Part shown: one piece after another, positions 17,295 to 27,751 of the stretch
How the letters are laid out: the number at the start of each line of letters is the position of its first letter
How positions within the stretch are numbered: the stretch's first letter is position 1
Assembly (NCBI RefSeq): GCF_020905295.1
Contig: NZ_JAJJMM010000001.1
Span: 5,828,001-5,892,000, forward strand
DNA length: 64,000 nucleotides
From: Flavobacterium piscisymbiosum
GTDB taxonomy: Bacteria; Bacteroidota; Bacteroidia; Flavobacteriales; Flavobacteriaceae
Reading direction: 5' to 3'
Notes under the pieces: generated by a model
Told to the model about the DNA's origin: nothing
Database searches by the model: none
What the model saw: only the letters and a program-made list of their open reading frames with translations
Translations under genes and position numbers: made by a program

Positions 17295-18623
17295 ATGGAC
17301 TATAAAAACGACATCGGATACAGAAAAGAAACGCTAAAAAAATTGTTGTATAACATTCAGAAAAGCGAAGACTTAATTGTAAAAGCTTTATACGATGATT
17401 TTAAAAAGCCAGAATTTGAAGCTGTTTTAACCGAAACCAACTATGTTATTTCGGATTTAAAAGACACTATAAAAAATATTCATAAATGGGCAAACCGAAA
17501 ACGTGTTTTTCCTTCTCTTCTTAATTTTCCTTCTACAGATTATATTTATAAAGAACCTTACGGAGACGTCTTGGTTATTGCTCCCTGGAATTATCCTTTT
17601 CAATTGGCTTTATGTCCTTTGATTGCGGCAGTAGCAGCAGGAAATCGTGTAGTTTTAAAACCATCTGAACTCACACCTAATACCTCAGCGATAATCGCCA
17701 AAATTATCGAAAAAACCTTTCATGTCAATCATGTTGAAGTTTTTGAAGGCGGTGTAGAAGTCTCTAATCAACTACTGGCAAAACGCTGGGATTATATTTT
17801 CTTTACCGGAAGTGTCGCAGTTGGAAAAGTTGTAGCCAAAGCCGCAGCCGAAAATCTAACGCCAATAACTCTTGAACTTGGCGGAAAAAACCCTTGTATT
17901 GTAGATGAAACTGCCAACTTAAAATTAGCTGCGAAACGTATTGTCTGGGGGAAATTTATTAATGCCGGCCAAACTTGTATTGCGCCGGATTATATTTTGG
18001 TTCAAAAAAACATGAAGGTTAATTTCATTAGTTTTTTGATCGAAGAAATCATAAAAGCATACGGTAAAAAAATGGAAAAATCTCCTGATTTTGCGCGTAT
18101 TATCAATACCAAAAACTGGTTGCGATTAGCCAGTATGATAGAACCTGAGAAAGTGATTTTTGGAGGAGAAACAGATGCTAACAATCTTTTCATTTCGCCA
18201 ACTTTAATCGAAGAACCGGCATTGGATAGTCTGGTTATGAAAGAAGAAATATTTGGCCCTATTTTACCTATTCTTATTTATGAAACAGAAGCTGATATTC
18301 ATAACGTGATTAGCCGTTATGAGAAACCTCTTTCATTTTACATTTTTAGCGAAAATAAATCCTTTGCAAAAAAAATGATCAAAACCTATTCGTTTGGCGG
18401 TGGCTGCATCAATGATACAGTGGTTCATTTTTCTAATAAAAGGCTGCCTTTTGGCGGTGTTGGCCATAGTGGCATAGGCGCTTATCATGGTCAGTTGAGC
18501 TTTGATATTTTTTCTCATCATAAAGCAGTAGTAAAAAAGGCAAACTGGCTTGATTTACCTATGAGATATGCACCATACAAAGATAAATTGGCTTCCATTA
18601 AAAGGATATTAGACTGGATATAA
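17295..18623 (+). CDS. Aldehyde dehydrogenase, family 3 type
   Basis: An NAD(P)+-dependent aldehyde dehydrogenase of 442 residues from ATG 17295; an in-frame TTG at 17262 would add 11 residues and cannot be excluded. The fold signatures are complete: IAPWNYPFQLALCPLIAA, VLKPSELTP, FTGSVAVGKVV, LELGGKNP with the general-base Glu, and FINAGQTCIAPDY with the catalytic Cys. The late EEIFGPILPIL and LPFGGVGHSGIGAYHG boxes match ALDH3 / fatty-aldehyde-type enzymes, which act on medium- and long-chain or aromatic aldehydes. A terminator follows. Confidence 0.93.
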   Translation: MDYKNDIGYRKETLKKLLYNIQKSEDLIVKALYDDFKKPEFEAVLTETNYVISDLKDTIKNIHKWANRKRVFPSLLNFPSTDYIYKEPYGDVLVIAPWNYPFQLALCPLIAAVAAGNRVVLKPSELTPNTSAIIAKIIEKTFHVNHVEVFEGGVEVSNQLLAKRWDYIFFTGSVAVGKVVAKAAAENLTPITLELGGKNPCIVDETANLKLAAKRIVWGKFINAGQTCIAPDYILVQKNMKVNFISFLIEEIIKAYGKKMEKSPDFARIINTKNWLRLASMIEPEKVIFGGETDANNLFISPTLIEEPALDSLVMKEEIFGPILPILIYETEADIHNVISRYEKPLSFYIFSENKSFAKKMIKTYSFGGGCINDTVVHFSNKRLPFGGVGHSGIGAYHGQLSFDIFSHHKAVVKKANWLDLPMRYAPYKDKLASIKRILDWI

Positions 18624-18625
18624 TA

Positions 18626-18660
18626 GCCCAAAAACAATTTCGTAATGTTTTCGGGTTTTT
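18626..18660 (+). terminator. Rho-independent terminator after aldehyde dehydrogenase
   Basis: CCCAAAAACA (18627-18636) pairs with TGTTTTCGGG (18646-18655) with one A-C mismatch and is followed by five T. It lies directly after the aldehyde dehydrogenase stop. Confidence 0.7.
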
Positions 18661-18747
18661 CATATGCATTTGATTAAAAATATTATATTTACGTCACATT
18701 ATTTATCCTAAATACCAGAATATAAAACAATTCTACTTTTACACAAA

Positions 18748-19539
18748 ATGAAATCTACACTTGATAAAATCAAAGACATTAAGAATCATGGTTATACCTT
18801 AGATTTTTCAACTGTCTTTAACACTGCTTTTGAAAACTATAAAAAAATAGCACTTTATGCAGGGTTAATATTACTAGTTTTTTCTATACTTTTTGGTATC
18901 ATTGGCTCTATTCTTTTAGCCGTAATATTTGGTGTTGACAAATTAAACAATCCTGCTTTTTTTACCATCAAACCAACACAATTATCAAGTCTTCAACTGG
19001 TTTATTATATTGCGGGAACAGTCCTGTTTTCGGCAATTTTAAGCCCTTTTGGTGCGGGATTTCTAAAAATGGCATATTGTGCAGACAGAGATCAGGAGTT
19101 TAATGTTTCTACCATTTTTACTTATTACAAATCAAATAAATTTTTACAAATATTTTTAGCCACTGCGATCATTTCATTATTCAGTGTATCTGTATCGACA
19201 TTTTTCGAAATGCAAAATCTTAATGTGGCGGGACTTCTGGTTTCGTTGCTGACTTCGTATTTTACATTTTTAATGATTCCGCTTATTGTATTTGGAGACT
19301 TAAAAGCGATTGATGCTATTACATCGAGTTTTATTCTTATTGCAAAGCAACCCATAGTACTTTTAGGATTAATGATCACCATTGTCGTTGCTCTGATTAT
19401 TGGTTTTATGGCTCTTTTTATCGGAATCCTTTTTACAGTTCCCCTTAGTTATTCAATGACATACGCTATATATTATGCAATTTTTAAAAGTGATAAAGAA
19501 GATCCGATTGACTCAATTGGGCAACCGGATTTAGAATAA
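18748..19539 (+). CDS. Polytopic membrane protein, function unknown
   Basis: A 263-residue integral membrane protein with about six hydrophobic helices (near residues 38-65, 90-112, 133-152, 160-185, 196-215 and 215-240) and a charged C-terminus (DKEDPIDSIGQPDLE). It begins with a soluble 30-residue segment, FSTVFNTAFENYKKIALYAG. Similar Bacteroidota proteins carry the label beta-carotene 15,15'-monooxygenase, which I think is a propagated mistake: no iron-binding His motifs are visible. It precedes the large hybrid kinase by 93 bp in the same direction. Confidence 0.7.
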   Translation: MKSTLDKIKDIKNHGYTLDFSTVFNTAFENYKKIALYAGLILLVFSILFGIIGSILLAVIFGVDKLNNPAFFTIKPTQLSSLQLVYYIAGTVLFSAILSPFGAGFLKMAYCADRDQEFNVSTIFTYYKSNKFLQIFLATAIISLFSVSVSTFFEMQNLNVAGLLVSLLTSYFTFLMIPLIVFGDLKAIDAITSSFILIAKQPIVLLGLMITIVVALIIGFMALFIGILFTVPLSYSMTYAIYYAIFKSDKEDPIDSIGQPDLE

Positions 19540-19632
19540 ATAGAAAATTCTATCAATAAACAGAGCCTAACCTACTCTGCTATAGAATTTTCAAAAAAAA
19601 CATTTACTAAAACCAAACATACCCCAAAATCT

Positions 19633-22600
19633 ATGGTAGAAAACTATAGTTTTTTCAATTCGTTGATTTCAGGAATTGCCACTCTTGGTAATGCCCTAAA
19701 ATCAATTATTGCAAACTGGTATGTTTTTACTTCGGACATTATTTTTTACAACAATCCTAAAATTATTCTTTTAGGATTGGCATTATTTGGACTTCTAGGG
19801 GTTCTTATTCACCAATTCTTTAAAATAAAAACGAGCATTGGCTATTTCATAGAAAAAAAACTGGAAACTGAAACAGCCAACAGAGAATATCAACTTTATA
19901 TTTTATTTTTTGGTATTGCCGTTATTGTAATCGAAATCATCAATGAACTTTTTAAAATAAGACCCAAAAGTTTATTGATTACTAATGTTTCTATTGGTTT
20001 TACAGTATTGGTTATCTATTTTATAACAAATAAAGTAAAGTTTTTACGGGATCGGGTTCAGCCCATATTTATCTTCTTTTTCTTTGTTTACATCGCTTAT
20101 GTTGGGCATAATATTATCTATCTCCCAAAAGATGTTATTCCGGTTATTGTTTTTTTAATCTCATTTTTCTTTTCATATAACATTTTAAAACCCATAAAAA
20201 TATACTGGATCTTTGTTGGTCTGGTTTTTACTTTTCTAATTGTAACCGTTATTTTTCATTTGATTTCTTTAAAATCCTCTATTATTTTAATCAATTTTTG
20301 TATCCTTATTTTCATTATCAACCAGGTAAAATATGCTGTTTTAGTTAACAATTCAGATAATTTTAGATTTACAAACGAAATTGTACATAAGGGAAATTCA
20401 TTGACAATTGCTACCAATAAAAAAAACGAGGTATTATTCTGCAGTGAAACCATAACTTCAATTTTAGGGTATTTACCGGATGAAGTTATGGGTTTGAAAT
20501 TTTGGAAACTAACCAAAGAAACCGACTTTATTGAAGACATAAAAAATCTCAATCCCGAAGAAAACAAACTTTATATTCGAAAACTAAAAAGCAAAAATGG
20601 CGAATACAAATACATTCAGTGGAAAGACAAAAAATTCTCTGAGGATTTAATTATCAGTATTGGTCAGGATGTCACTGAGCAGATTAATGTTCAGGATCAA
20701 TACAAAAACCTGATCCAGACTGCGACAGATATTATTTTCGAAATTGACAGCGAAGGCTATTTTACTTTTGTAAATGATTTTGGGTTTTCGATTCTGGGTT
20801 ATTCCGAAAATGAAATTATATCACAACATTATTCGAATTTTATTCATGAAAATTATCAGCGAAATGCAGTTGATTTTTATGAAAACCTGGATATCAATGA
20901 AAACAATTTCCCTTCTATAGAAATTCCGATTTTAAAGAAAAACGGAAAAACGTTATGGATTTCTCAAAAAATCATAATTCGTAAAAATGATTTAGGCCAA
21001 ACCATTGGTTTTGCGGGTATAGCCAGAGATATTACCGATATTAAAAATATAGAAAACGAAAAAAAGAAGCGTTTAAAAAAAATCGAAGCATACAACAATT
21101 CGACAAAAAAACTATCGACATCAGATTTTAGTAAATACGACAATTTAGATACGGTTACTGATTACATCATTAAAGAAGCGGCGACTGTAACAAAAACAAA
21201 TCGGGTAAGTTTCTGGAAATATGATAAAGATTTAATTACATGTCAAAATTTATTTAGCGTTGACAATCAAAACTTAAGCGACAAAAACATCCTCGACAAA
21301 GAATCTTATCCTATTTATTTTGAGACTTTAAAAAACAAAGCCATTATCAATGCATCCGATGTTTTTAATAAATTAGAAACGTCTGAATTTCAAAAACTTT
21401 ATTTTACTAAAAACCATATCAAATCGATGCTTGACGTTCCTATATTTTTGAGCGGACAGTTAGGCGGCGTGGTTTGTTTTGAAAGCACTGCTGAAAAAAG
21501 GGACTGGGATAATGAAGATATCAACTATGCCAGAACAATTTCAGATGTTATTTCGTTAGCTATTTCGTCTCAGAAACGTTTGGAAGCTGAACGAAGATTA
21601 GAGTTTAAAAGTCAGCTGCTTTCGGCACTTTCTTTATGTACAGAGAAATTTTTGCTGAGTAAAACCACTCATGAAATGTTTCAGGAAACCTATGAAATAA
21701 TTGGCAAAGCAGCCAAAGTTGATCATATGTATTATTATGAAAGAGACTTTTATACCAATACCGTTTGCCAAAAGTACAAATGGTCAAGAAAAGGAATTGA
21801 ACATCAAATAACTGAATTACGACAACTTACAGAAGATAATTTACAGGAAATTTATGAGGCGGCAAAAAACAGAAAAATCTTAAACAAACTAACCCGTAAT
21901 CTTGACGACAATTTTTTTAAGCAACTATTAGTTGATAACCAGATCAAATCTATTTTGATTTTGCCATTATTCATCAACGATGTTTTTACCGGTTTTATTG
22001 GCTTTGATGATTGTACCAATGAAAAAAAATGGTCTGAAGAAGAAATCTACATTTTTCAGGTTCTTGCCAATAACATTTCATCGGCATTGGAGCGAAATCG
22101 AAATGAAACTAAAATTCTCGAAAGTGAAGAAAAATTCAAACTAATTGCCAATAATATTCCTGGTACCGTTTATTTATCGAAGTTTGATGCTTTCTCGACC
22201 AAGATTTTCCTGAATGATGAGATTGCAAACCTAACGGGTTATTCTAAATCAGAATTTATTGAGAATAATTTATCTTTTCTTTCATTGATACATCCTGATG
22301 ATAAAGATGAAGTAATTAATAATCAGATTGATAATCTGCAAAACGGAACACCTCTACATAATATCTATAGAATTCGCCGAAAGAGTGGCGAATATATCTG
22401 GGTAGAAGAATTTGGTGATGTGATTAAAAAAGGAGATGAAATTGAATTTGTTGGTGGAATTTATTTTGATATTACAAACAAAAAAGAAACCGAAGATGCC
22501 ATAAAAGCCAAACAATTGGCAGAAGCGGCAAATAAATCAAAATCAGACTTTTTGGCCAATATGTCGCATGAAATACGAACGCCTTTGAACGGTATTATTG

Positions 22601-23685
22601 GTTTTACACATTTACTGATGAAAACTGAATTAGAAGAAATTCAGGAAAAATACATGACAACCATCAATCAGTCGGCACATTCATTGTTGGAGATTATAAA
22701 CGACATTCTTGATTTCTCAAAAATTGAAGCCGGAAAGCTGGAACTTTTTATTGATTTATATGATATTAAAAAAGTATTGGGGCAGGTTTTTGATCTCATT
22801 GTTTACGAATCGAACCAGAAAAATCTTAAACTCGAATTGAATGTAGATCCTGATGTTCCTAAATACATTTGGACAGATATTGTGAGAATCAAACAAATTT
22901 TAATCAATTTGCTCTCAAACGCAGTAAAATTCACCAATGAAGGTTCTATTAAATTAAATGTGTCTGTTCTGGAAAAAAACAAAAGCGGCAATTGCGTTAT
23001 TCGATTCTCTGTTATCGATACCGGAATTGGAATTTTGGAGAAAAATCAGAAGAAAATTTTTAAAGCTTTTTCACAAGAAGACAGTTCTACAACGCGAAAA
23101 TTTGGAGGAACCGGTTTAGGATTAACAATTTCAAATCAGTTATTGGCTTTAATGGAAAGTCGTTTGCAATTAGAAAGCCAGATCGATATTGGCAGTAATT
23201 TTTATTTTGATTTAAATCTAAAAACCAGCAACCAAAGTATCAATGAAAAATACAATGCCGAACTTAAAAAAATCAATCTCGAACTAAGCGCTAACAACGC
23301 CGGGATGAACTATAAAAACATCACTTTTTTGATTGTAGAAGACAACAAAGTAAATATGTTGTTACTAAAAACTATTATTAAAAACCTATACAGTACTGCT
23401 TATATCTACGAATGCGAAAATGGATATGAAGCTGTGAATCAATTCGAAAACATTAATCCTGATTTGATTTTTATGGATATTCAGATGCCAATTATGAATG
23501 GTTACGAAACAACAAAAGCAATTAGAAATACCGTAACAGGAAGAGATATCCCTATAATTGCAGTAACCGCAGGCGCAGAGAAAGATGAAAGAAATAAATG
23601 CTTATCAGCAGGAATGGATGATTATATTTCAAAACCTATCATTAAAGGAACGGTAGAAGAAGCCTTATCAAAATGGTTAAAATAG
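19633..23685 (+). CDS. Membrane-bound PAS/GAF hybrid histidine kinase-response regulator
   Basis: A 1350-residue hybrid sensor kinase. About seven hydrophobic segments cover residues 35-230. They are followed by two PAS domains (about 245-345 and 350-475; ITSILGYLPDEVMG, GFSILGYSENEI), two GAF domains (about 490-645 and 660-830), a third PAS with PAC (about 835-960; ANLTGYSKSEF), a HisKA domain with phospho-acceptor His979 in MSHEIRTPLNGIIGF, an HATPase domain (NLLSNAVKFTNEG, DTGIGI, GGTGLGLTIS) and a C-terminal receiver with phospho-acceptor Asp1282 in FMDIQMPIMNGYE. All phosphorelay residues are present. No Hpt domain or output regulator is adjacent, so the partner must be elsewhere. The ligand is unknown. 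Confidence 0.93.
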   Translation: MVENYSFFNSLISGIATLGNALKSIIANWYVFTSDIIFYNNPKIILLGLALFGLLGVLIHQFFKIKTSIGYFIEKKLETETANREYQLYILFFGIAVIVIEIINELFKIRPKSLLITNVSIGFTVLVIYFITNKVKFLRDRVQPIFIFFFFVYIAYVGHNIIYLPKDVIPVIVFLISFFFSYNILKPIKIYWIFVGLVFTFLIVTVIFHLISLKSSIILINFCILIFIINQVKYAVLVNNSDNFRFTNEIVHKGNSLTIATNKKNEVLFCSETITSILGYLPDEVMGLKFWKLTKETDFIEDIKNLNPEENKLYIRKLKSKNGEYKYIQWKDKKFSEDLIISIGQDVTEQINVQDQYKNLIQTATDIIFEIDSEGYFTFVNDFGFSILGYSENEIISQHYSNFIHENYQRNAVDFYENLDINENNFPSIEIPILKKNGKTLWISQKIIIRKNDLGQTIGFAGIARDITDIKNIENEKKKRLKKIEAYNNSTKKLSTSDFSKYDNLDTVTDYIIKEAATVTKTNRVSFWKYDKDLITCQNLFSVDNQNLSDKNILDKESYPIYFETLKNKAIINASDVFNKLETSEFQKLYFTKNHIKSMLDVPIFLSGQLGGVVCFESTAEKRDWDNEDINYARTISDVISLAISSQKRLEAERRLEFKSQLLSALSLCTEKFLLSKTTHEMFQETYEIIGKAAKVDHMYYYERDFYTNTVCQKYKWSRKGIEHQITELRQLTEDNLQEIYEAAKNRKILNKLTRNLDDNFFKQLLVDNQIKSILILPLFINDVFTGFIGFDDCTNEKKWSEEEIYIFQVLANNISSALERNRNETKILESEEKFKLIANNIPGTVYLSKFDAFSTKIFLNDEIANLTGYSKSEFIENNLSFLSLIHPDDKDEVINNQIDNLQNGTPLHNIYRIRRKSGEYIWVEEFGDVIKKGDEIEFVGGIYFDITNKKETEDAIKAKQLAEAANKSKSDFLANMSHEIRTPLNGIIGFTHLLMKTELEEIQEKYMTTINQSAHSLLEIINDILDFSKIEAGKLELFIDLYDIKKVLGQVFDLIVYESNQKNLKLELNVDPDVPKYIWTDIVRIKQILINLLSNAVKFTNEGSIKLNVSVLEKNKSGNCVIRFSVIDTGIGILEKNQKKIFKAFSQEDSSTTRKFGGTGLGLTISNQLLALMESRLQLESQIDIGSNFYFDLNLKTSNQSINEKYNAELKKINLELSANNAGMNYKNITFLIVEDNKVNMLLLKTIIKNLYSTAYIYECENGYEAVNQFENINPDLIFMDIQMPIMNGYETTKAIRNTVTGRDIPIIAVTAGAEKDERNKCLSAGMDDYISKPIIKGTVEEALSKWLK

Positions 23686-23777
23686 TTCAAACTAATTTGC
23701 TTCATTTTAACAATAATTCCTAAAAAATATATAAATTCGTACAACATAAAACTCAATAAACTAAAATACAATATAAT

Positions 23778-24629
23778 ATGAAGTGGTTAGGCGGAAGACA
23801 AAGTGATAATGTAGAAGACAGAAGAGGCCTTTCTGGCGGAAAAGTAGCCGTTGGAGGCGGTGTTATTGGTATTATTATTTTGTTACTGAATGTTTTTGGC
23901 GGTGAAAATGGTCAGACTATAGGAAATGTATTAGAGCAAATGCAAGGCGGTCAGCAAACGCAAACTGAGGCGGCAGCCCCGTTAAGCGAAGAGGACAAAA
24001 AAATGGGAGACTTTGTTAGAGTTGTGTTGGCTCGTAATGAGGATACCTGGACGAAAATTTTTGCCCAACACGGCATGACCTACGAAAAACCCAAATTAGT
24101 CCTTTTTAGAGGCTCTGTAAATACAGCCTGCGGTGGTGCATCATCTGCATCAGGACCTTTTTATTGCCCTGGCGATCGCAAAGTCTATATGGATTTGGCT
24201 TTTTTCGAAGAATTAAAAACTAAATTTGGAGCTAAAGGTGGTGATTTTGCCATTGCTTATGTTATCGCTCATGAAATAGGACATCATATTCAGACTTTAT
24301 TAGGAACGTCTGCAAAAATGCGTCAGGAACAAGAAGGAAAAAGTGAAGCCGAAGCTAATAAACTTTCTGTAGCTCTGGAATTACAAGCTGATTTTTATGC
24401 CGGAGTTTGGGCTCACGACAACGAACAATATCTTGAAGCAGGAGACATCGAAGAGGCATTAAGTGCTGCTAATGCAGTTGGTGACGATGCTATTCAGAGT
24501 AAAATGCAGGGACATGTTGTTCCGGATTCATTTACCCACGGTTCATCAGAACAAAGAATGTATTGGTTCAAAAAAGGTTTTAAAACTGGCGATATCAAAC
24601 AAGGCAATACGTTCGACGAAATACGATAA
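23778..24629 (+). CDS. YpfJ-type neutral zinc metallopeptidase
   Basis: A 283-residue membrane-anchored zincin-like protein. The N-terminus MKWLGGRQSDNVEDRRG is followed by a glycine-rich membrane segment (about 22-42), and the domain carries the zinc motif H165-E-I-G-H169-H. The ARNEDTWTKIF, CGGASSASGPFYCPGDRKVYMDL and ALELQADFYAGVWAHD segments are family hallmarks, the last containing the third zinc ligand region. The family (YpfJ in E. coli, putative_zinc_metallopeptidase) is conserved but poorly studied. A terminator follows 31 bp downstream. Confidence 0.92.
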   Translation: MKWLGGRQSDNVEDRRGLSGGKVAVGGGVIGIIILLLNVFGGENGQTIGNVLEQMQGGQQTQTEAAAPLSEEDKKMGDFVRVVLARNEDTWTKIFAQHGMTYEKPKLVLFRGSVNTACGGASSASGPFYCPGDRKVYMDLAFFEELKTKFGAKGGDFAIAYVIAHEIGHHIQTLLGTSAKMRQEQEGKSEAEANKLSVALELQADFYAGVWAHDNEQYLEAGDIEEALSAANAVGDDAIQSKMQGHVVPDSFTHGSSEQRMYWFKKGFKTGDIKQGNTFDEIR

Positions 24630-24660
24630 TTCAATAAACCAAACTATAATAACCAAATGA

Positions 24661-24686
24661 GCATGACTTAAACGTCATGCTTTTTT
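24661..24686 (+). terminator. Rho-independent terminator after ypfJ-like gene
   Basis: GCATGAC (24661-24667) pairs with GTCATGC (24674-24680), followed by TTTTTT. Flanking AACCAAA/TTTGGTT extends the stem. Confidence 0.85.
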
Positions 24687-24757
24687 GGTTATTAGAAACA
24701 ATGCTTTTTTTTGTGTAAACTATTTGATTTGTTTAAAACGATTACAGAAAATGAGAT

Positions 24758-26281
24758 TTAATAACTTGTCACGTTTTTTAAAGCCTCGGTCTTATTCTGT
24801 TCGACAATAATTTTAGCAACTGTGAGCATATTAGTAAATTCTATCAATTGAGTTGTTATTTTTTGTTTTTTGAATAACAATCCTACCGTTGCCATTTTCA
24901 TCGATTCGATTCGATTTAATATTGGCGCAAAATCAGAATCTTTGTTGGCAAAGAAAAAAGTCATCATGGTTTGAAGTTCTTTTTTTAATTCCACAAAATA
25001 ATTGGAATCTCTATCCATCAAAGGCTCATCAAACTTCAGCAAGCTTTTCTTTGATGAGAAAGATAAATCGTCAATAGTCCTGCCAATATGATCTGAAGCT
25101 TGGTGAGCAAAAACCAAAGCTTCTAATAATGAGTTAGATGCCAGTCTGTTTTTTCCATGCAAACCCGTTCTGGAACATTCTCCTATAGCATATAAATTCT
25201 TTATATTGGTCTGCGATTTTTTATTGACACTAATACCGCCACACTGGTAATGAGCAACGGGAACAATAGGAATTAAATCTCTTTCAGGATGCAATCCTAT
25301 AGTTTTGCAATAATCTGTAATAGAGGGAAAATGACGATAAAATTCAGCAAAATCCAGATGTCTGCAATCTAAATATACATACTGCTTTCCGGACGTTTCT
25401 ATTTCTTTACTGATGGCTTGTGAGACAATATCTCTTGTTGCCAATTCCCCACGGATATCATCTTTAAAAATAAAACGCTTTTGATTTTCATTAACAATAT
25501 GCGCCCCAAAACCTCTTACGGCTTCTGAGATTAAAAAAAACGGATTTTTATCCTCTTCATACAATGCCGTTGGATGAAACTGTATGTATTGCATATCTTT
25601 TATCACTGCTCCGGCACGGGAAGCGATTGCAATTCCGTCACCGGTTGCAATCTCGGGATTGGTTGTATTCTTAAAAATCTGACCGCATCCTCCTGTACTT
25701 AAAACAACCGTTTTAGTACGTATGTATTTTACTTTTTTATTGATTTTGTCACAATAAAAAGCACCTGTACAACGCATTTTTCCGTTACTTTTTTTAGTAT
25801 CAACATCTATAACCAAATGATCTTCGAGTACTGTAATGTTAGACAATTGTTTTATAGTTTCAATTAGATTTTTCTCTATTTCTGCTCCAGATATGTCTTT
25901 ATGATGCAAAATACGATGTTGAGAATGTCCGCCTTCGAGACCCAAATTCCATATTCCTGATTTATTTTTATCAAAAGAAACCCCAATATCAATCAGTTCT
26001 TTTAAGCGTTCAGGCGCCTGATGTATTACCATTTTTACAATTTCTTCATCACATAAACCTCCACCCGATTGTAATGTATCGGCAATGTGCTGCTCAAAAC
26101 TATCCTTTATACAATCCGTAACCACAGCAATACCACCTTGAGCCAGTTGGGTATTAGAGTTTTTGACCTTGTCTTTGGTCATAATTGCAATAGATAAATC
26201 CGGTCTCTTTTTTGCGATTTTTATCGCAAAAAACAAACCTGCTATTCCGGAACCAATTATAAGTATATCTGTTTTTTTCAT
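24758..26281 (-). CDS. nadB: L-aspartate oxidase
   Basis: A 507-residue FAD-dependent L-aspartate oxidase, first step of de novo NAD synthesis (aspartate to iminoaspartate). The FAD-binding ILIIGSGIAGLFFAI box is at the N-terminus. LAQGGIAVV, GLEGGHSQHRILHHKDISG, VLSTGGCGQIF, DMQYIQFHPTALY, RGELATRDIVSQAI and HYQCGGISVN follow in order, as in succinate dehydrogenase-type flavoproteins, and GLHGKNRLASNSLLEALVFA near the C-terminus completes the pattern. Its start lies 19 bp after the nadA stop, giving a nadA-nadB operon whose products hand over the unstable iminoaspartate. Confidence 0.96.
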   Translation of the reverse strand: MKKTDILIIGSGIAGLFFAIKIAKKRPDLSIAIMTKDKVKNSNTQLAQGGIAVVTDCIKDSFEQHIADTLQSGGGLCDEEIVKMVIHQAPERLKELIDIGVSFDKNKSGIWNLGLEGGHSQHRILHHKDISGAEIEKNLIETIKQLSNITVLEDHLVIDVDTKKSNGKMRCTGAFYCDKINKKVKYIRTKTVVLSTGGCGQIFKNTTNPEIATGDGIAIASRAGAVIKDMQYIQFHPTALYEEDKNPFFLISEAVRGFGAHIVNENQKRFIFKDDIRGELATRDIVSQAISKEIETSGKQYVYLDCRHLDFAEFYRHFPSITDYCKTIGLHPERDLIPIVPVAHYQCGGISVNKKSQTNIKNLYAIGECSRTGLHGKNRLASNSLLEALVFAHQASDHIGRTIDDLSFSSKKSLLKFDEPLMDRDSNYFVELKKELQTMMTFFFANKDSDFAPILNRIESMKMATVGLLFKKQKITTQLIEFTNMLTVAKIIVEQNKTEALKNVTSY

Positions 26282-26300
26282 GTTGGATTGATTTAGATAT

Positions 26301-27233
26301 TTATGACAAATTGAGCATTCTGTTGATAGGTTTTATGGCCTTTAATCGTAATTCTTCATTAATAGTAATTTCAGGGCTCTCATTTTTCAAACATAAATAG
26401 AGCTTTTCTAAAGTGTTAATTTTCATATAAGCACATTCGCTGCAGGCACAGGTATTATCTTCGTGTGAGGGCGCCGGAATAATCGTTTTTAGCGGGGCAT
26501 CTTTTGAGAGCTGATGCAGGATTCCCGCTTCTGTTGCTACGATAAAAACAGAAGCCGTATCATTCTTGATAAAATTCAGCATTCCGGATGTTGACCCAAT
26601 ATAATGTGCCGTCTCGAGAATATGCCTCTCGGATTCAGGATGTGCTACAATTTTAGCCGTTGGATTGGCATTGTAAATTTCGATTAGCTTTTCTAATGAA
26701 AAAGCTTCGTGAACAATACACGATCCATCCCAAAGTAATAATTCACGGTTGATTTCCTTTTTTAGGTACATTCCCAGATTTCTATCAGGAGCAAAAATGA
26801 TTTCCTGCTCTTTAGGAATGGCTTCTATAATTTTTTTTGCATTTGATGACGTACAAACCCAATCGCTTAAAGCTTTTATCTCTGCCGAAGAATTAATATA
26901 AGTGACTACAACATGATTGGGGTGAAGTTCTTTTAATTTTCTGAAATTATGGGGATCACATCCATCAGCAAGAGAACATCCTGCGTTGCTATCAGGCAAA
27001 AGCACTTTTTTATCGGGATTTATAATTTTTGCTGTTTCAGCCATAAAATATACTCCTGCAAAAACAATAATATCTGCATTGGCAGAAGCTGCTTTTTTTG
27101 ATAACTCAAGACTATCATCTACAAAATCAGCGATATCTTGTATGTCTTTATCCTGATAATAATGAGCGAGAATAATTGCATTTTTTTCTTGTTTGAGTCG
27201 GTTTATTTCAGCAATGAAGAATAACTTATCCAT
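26301..27233 (-). CDS. nadA: Quinolinate synthase
   Basis: A 310-residue quinolinate synthase that condenses iminoaspartate with dihydroxyacetone phosphate. [22 protein letters not shown] near the start and the three-domain layout match the family. The three [4Fe-4S] cysteines are in [22 protein letters not shown] and [12 protein letters not shown]. Other marks are [24 protein letters not shown] and [22 protein letters not shown]. It is the first gene of a leftward nadA-nadB operon. The leader region has no repeat or clear promoter match. Confidence 0.96.
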   Translation of the reverse strand: MDKLFFIAEINRLKQEKNAIILAHYYQDKDIQDIADFVDDSLELSKKAASANADIIVFAGVYFMAETAKIINPDKKVLLPDSNAGCSLADGCDPHNFRKLKELHPNHVVVTYINSSAEIKALSDWVCTSSNAKKIIEAIPKEQEIIFAPDRNLGMYLKKEINRELLLWDGSCIVHEAFSLEKLIEIYNANPTAKIVAHPESERHILETAHYIGSTSGMLNFIKNDTASVFIVATEAGILHQLSKDAPLKTIIPAPSHEDNTCACSECAYMKINTLEKLYLCLKNESPEITINEELRLKAIKPINRMLNLS

Positions 27234-27712
27234 ACGGTTCTTTTTATCAGTATTCTTAAATCTTAGACTTTAGAATACGTGAATTATTTTGTTTTTTGAA
27301 GCCTGATTTACGTCGTAAAGATATTATGGCACTTAATTTTATTTTATGATTAAAATCATGAAACAGTAGTTTTTAATTCAAAATATTAAAGTATTAAATT
27401 ACTCAGGTCCTGATTATTTGATCAATTTCTTATTTGATGAAGAGATAACGGTTATTCATACTAAATACGTAATCTTAAATATGCTGAAGAAGCATACACA
27501 CTGATTATTTTTTACCGAAAGGAGCGCAATCCCGATAGCTATCGGGATTCGCAGAGTTCACTAAGTTTTTAAGTTGTGTTTGAACCATCTAAGTTCGCAA
27601 AGCTTTGTGTCCTCTGCGTTAGTTTTTTTTACTCTCCACAGGTTTCGAGAGTGACATCCAGAATAGTGTCAAGAAGAATAATTTTAAAATTAGGTTTTTA
27701 AATTATGCGCAC
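27234..27712. other. Gene-free gap with palindromic repeat
   Basis: No coding frame of interest. It contains the upstream region of nadA, the palindrome at 27529-27550, and fragments of the CGCAAAGCTTTGTG repeat family at about 27590-27625. Confidence 0.5.
27529..27550. repeat. 22-bp perfect palindrome centred on AGCT
   Basis: AATCCCGATAG pairs with CTATCGGGATT without loop. Related shorter palindromes occur at 28222-28241 (CATCCCGA/TCGGGATG, 4-nt loop) and 39251-39264 (CAGATAG/CTATCTG). The CCCGATAG word is also in the repeat at 32928-33005. The copies lie in gaps and are dispersed, so I do not call an operator. Confidence 0.7.
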
Positions 27713-27743
27713 AAAAAAAGCCTTGAATTTCTTCAAGGCTTTA
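27713..27743 (-). terminator. Terminator of tRNA-His copy 1
   Basis: On the minus strand AAAGCCTTGAA and TTCAAGGCTTT form an 11-bp stem followed by a run of seven T, about 10 nt after the tRNA. It is identical to the terminator at 28443-28473. Confidence 0.9.
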
Positions 27744-27751
27744 AATTTCCG

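Noticed and set aside
18748..19539. Reading the membrane protein as beta-carotene 15,15'-monooxygenase
   Set aside because: That label is common on similar Bacteroidota proteins, but the sequence is a six-helix membrane protein with no His iron ligands.
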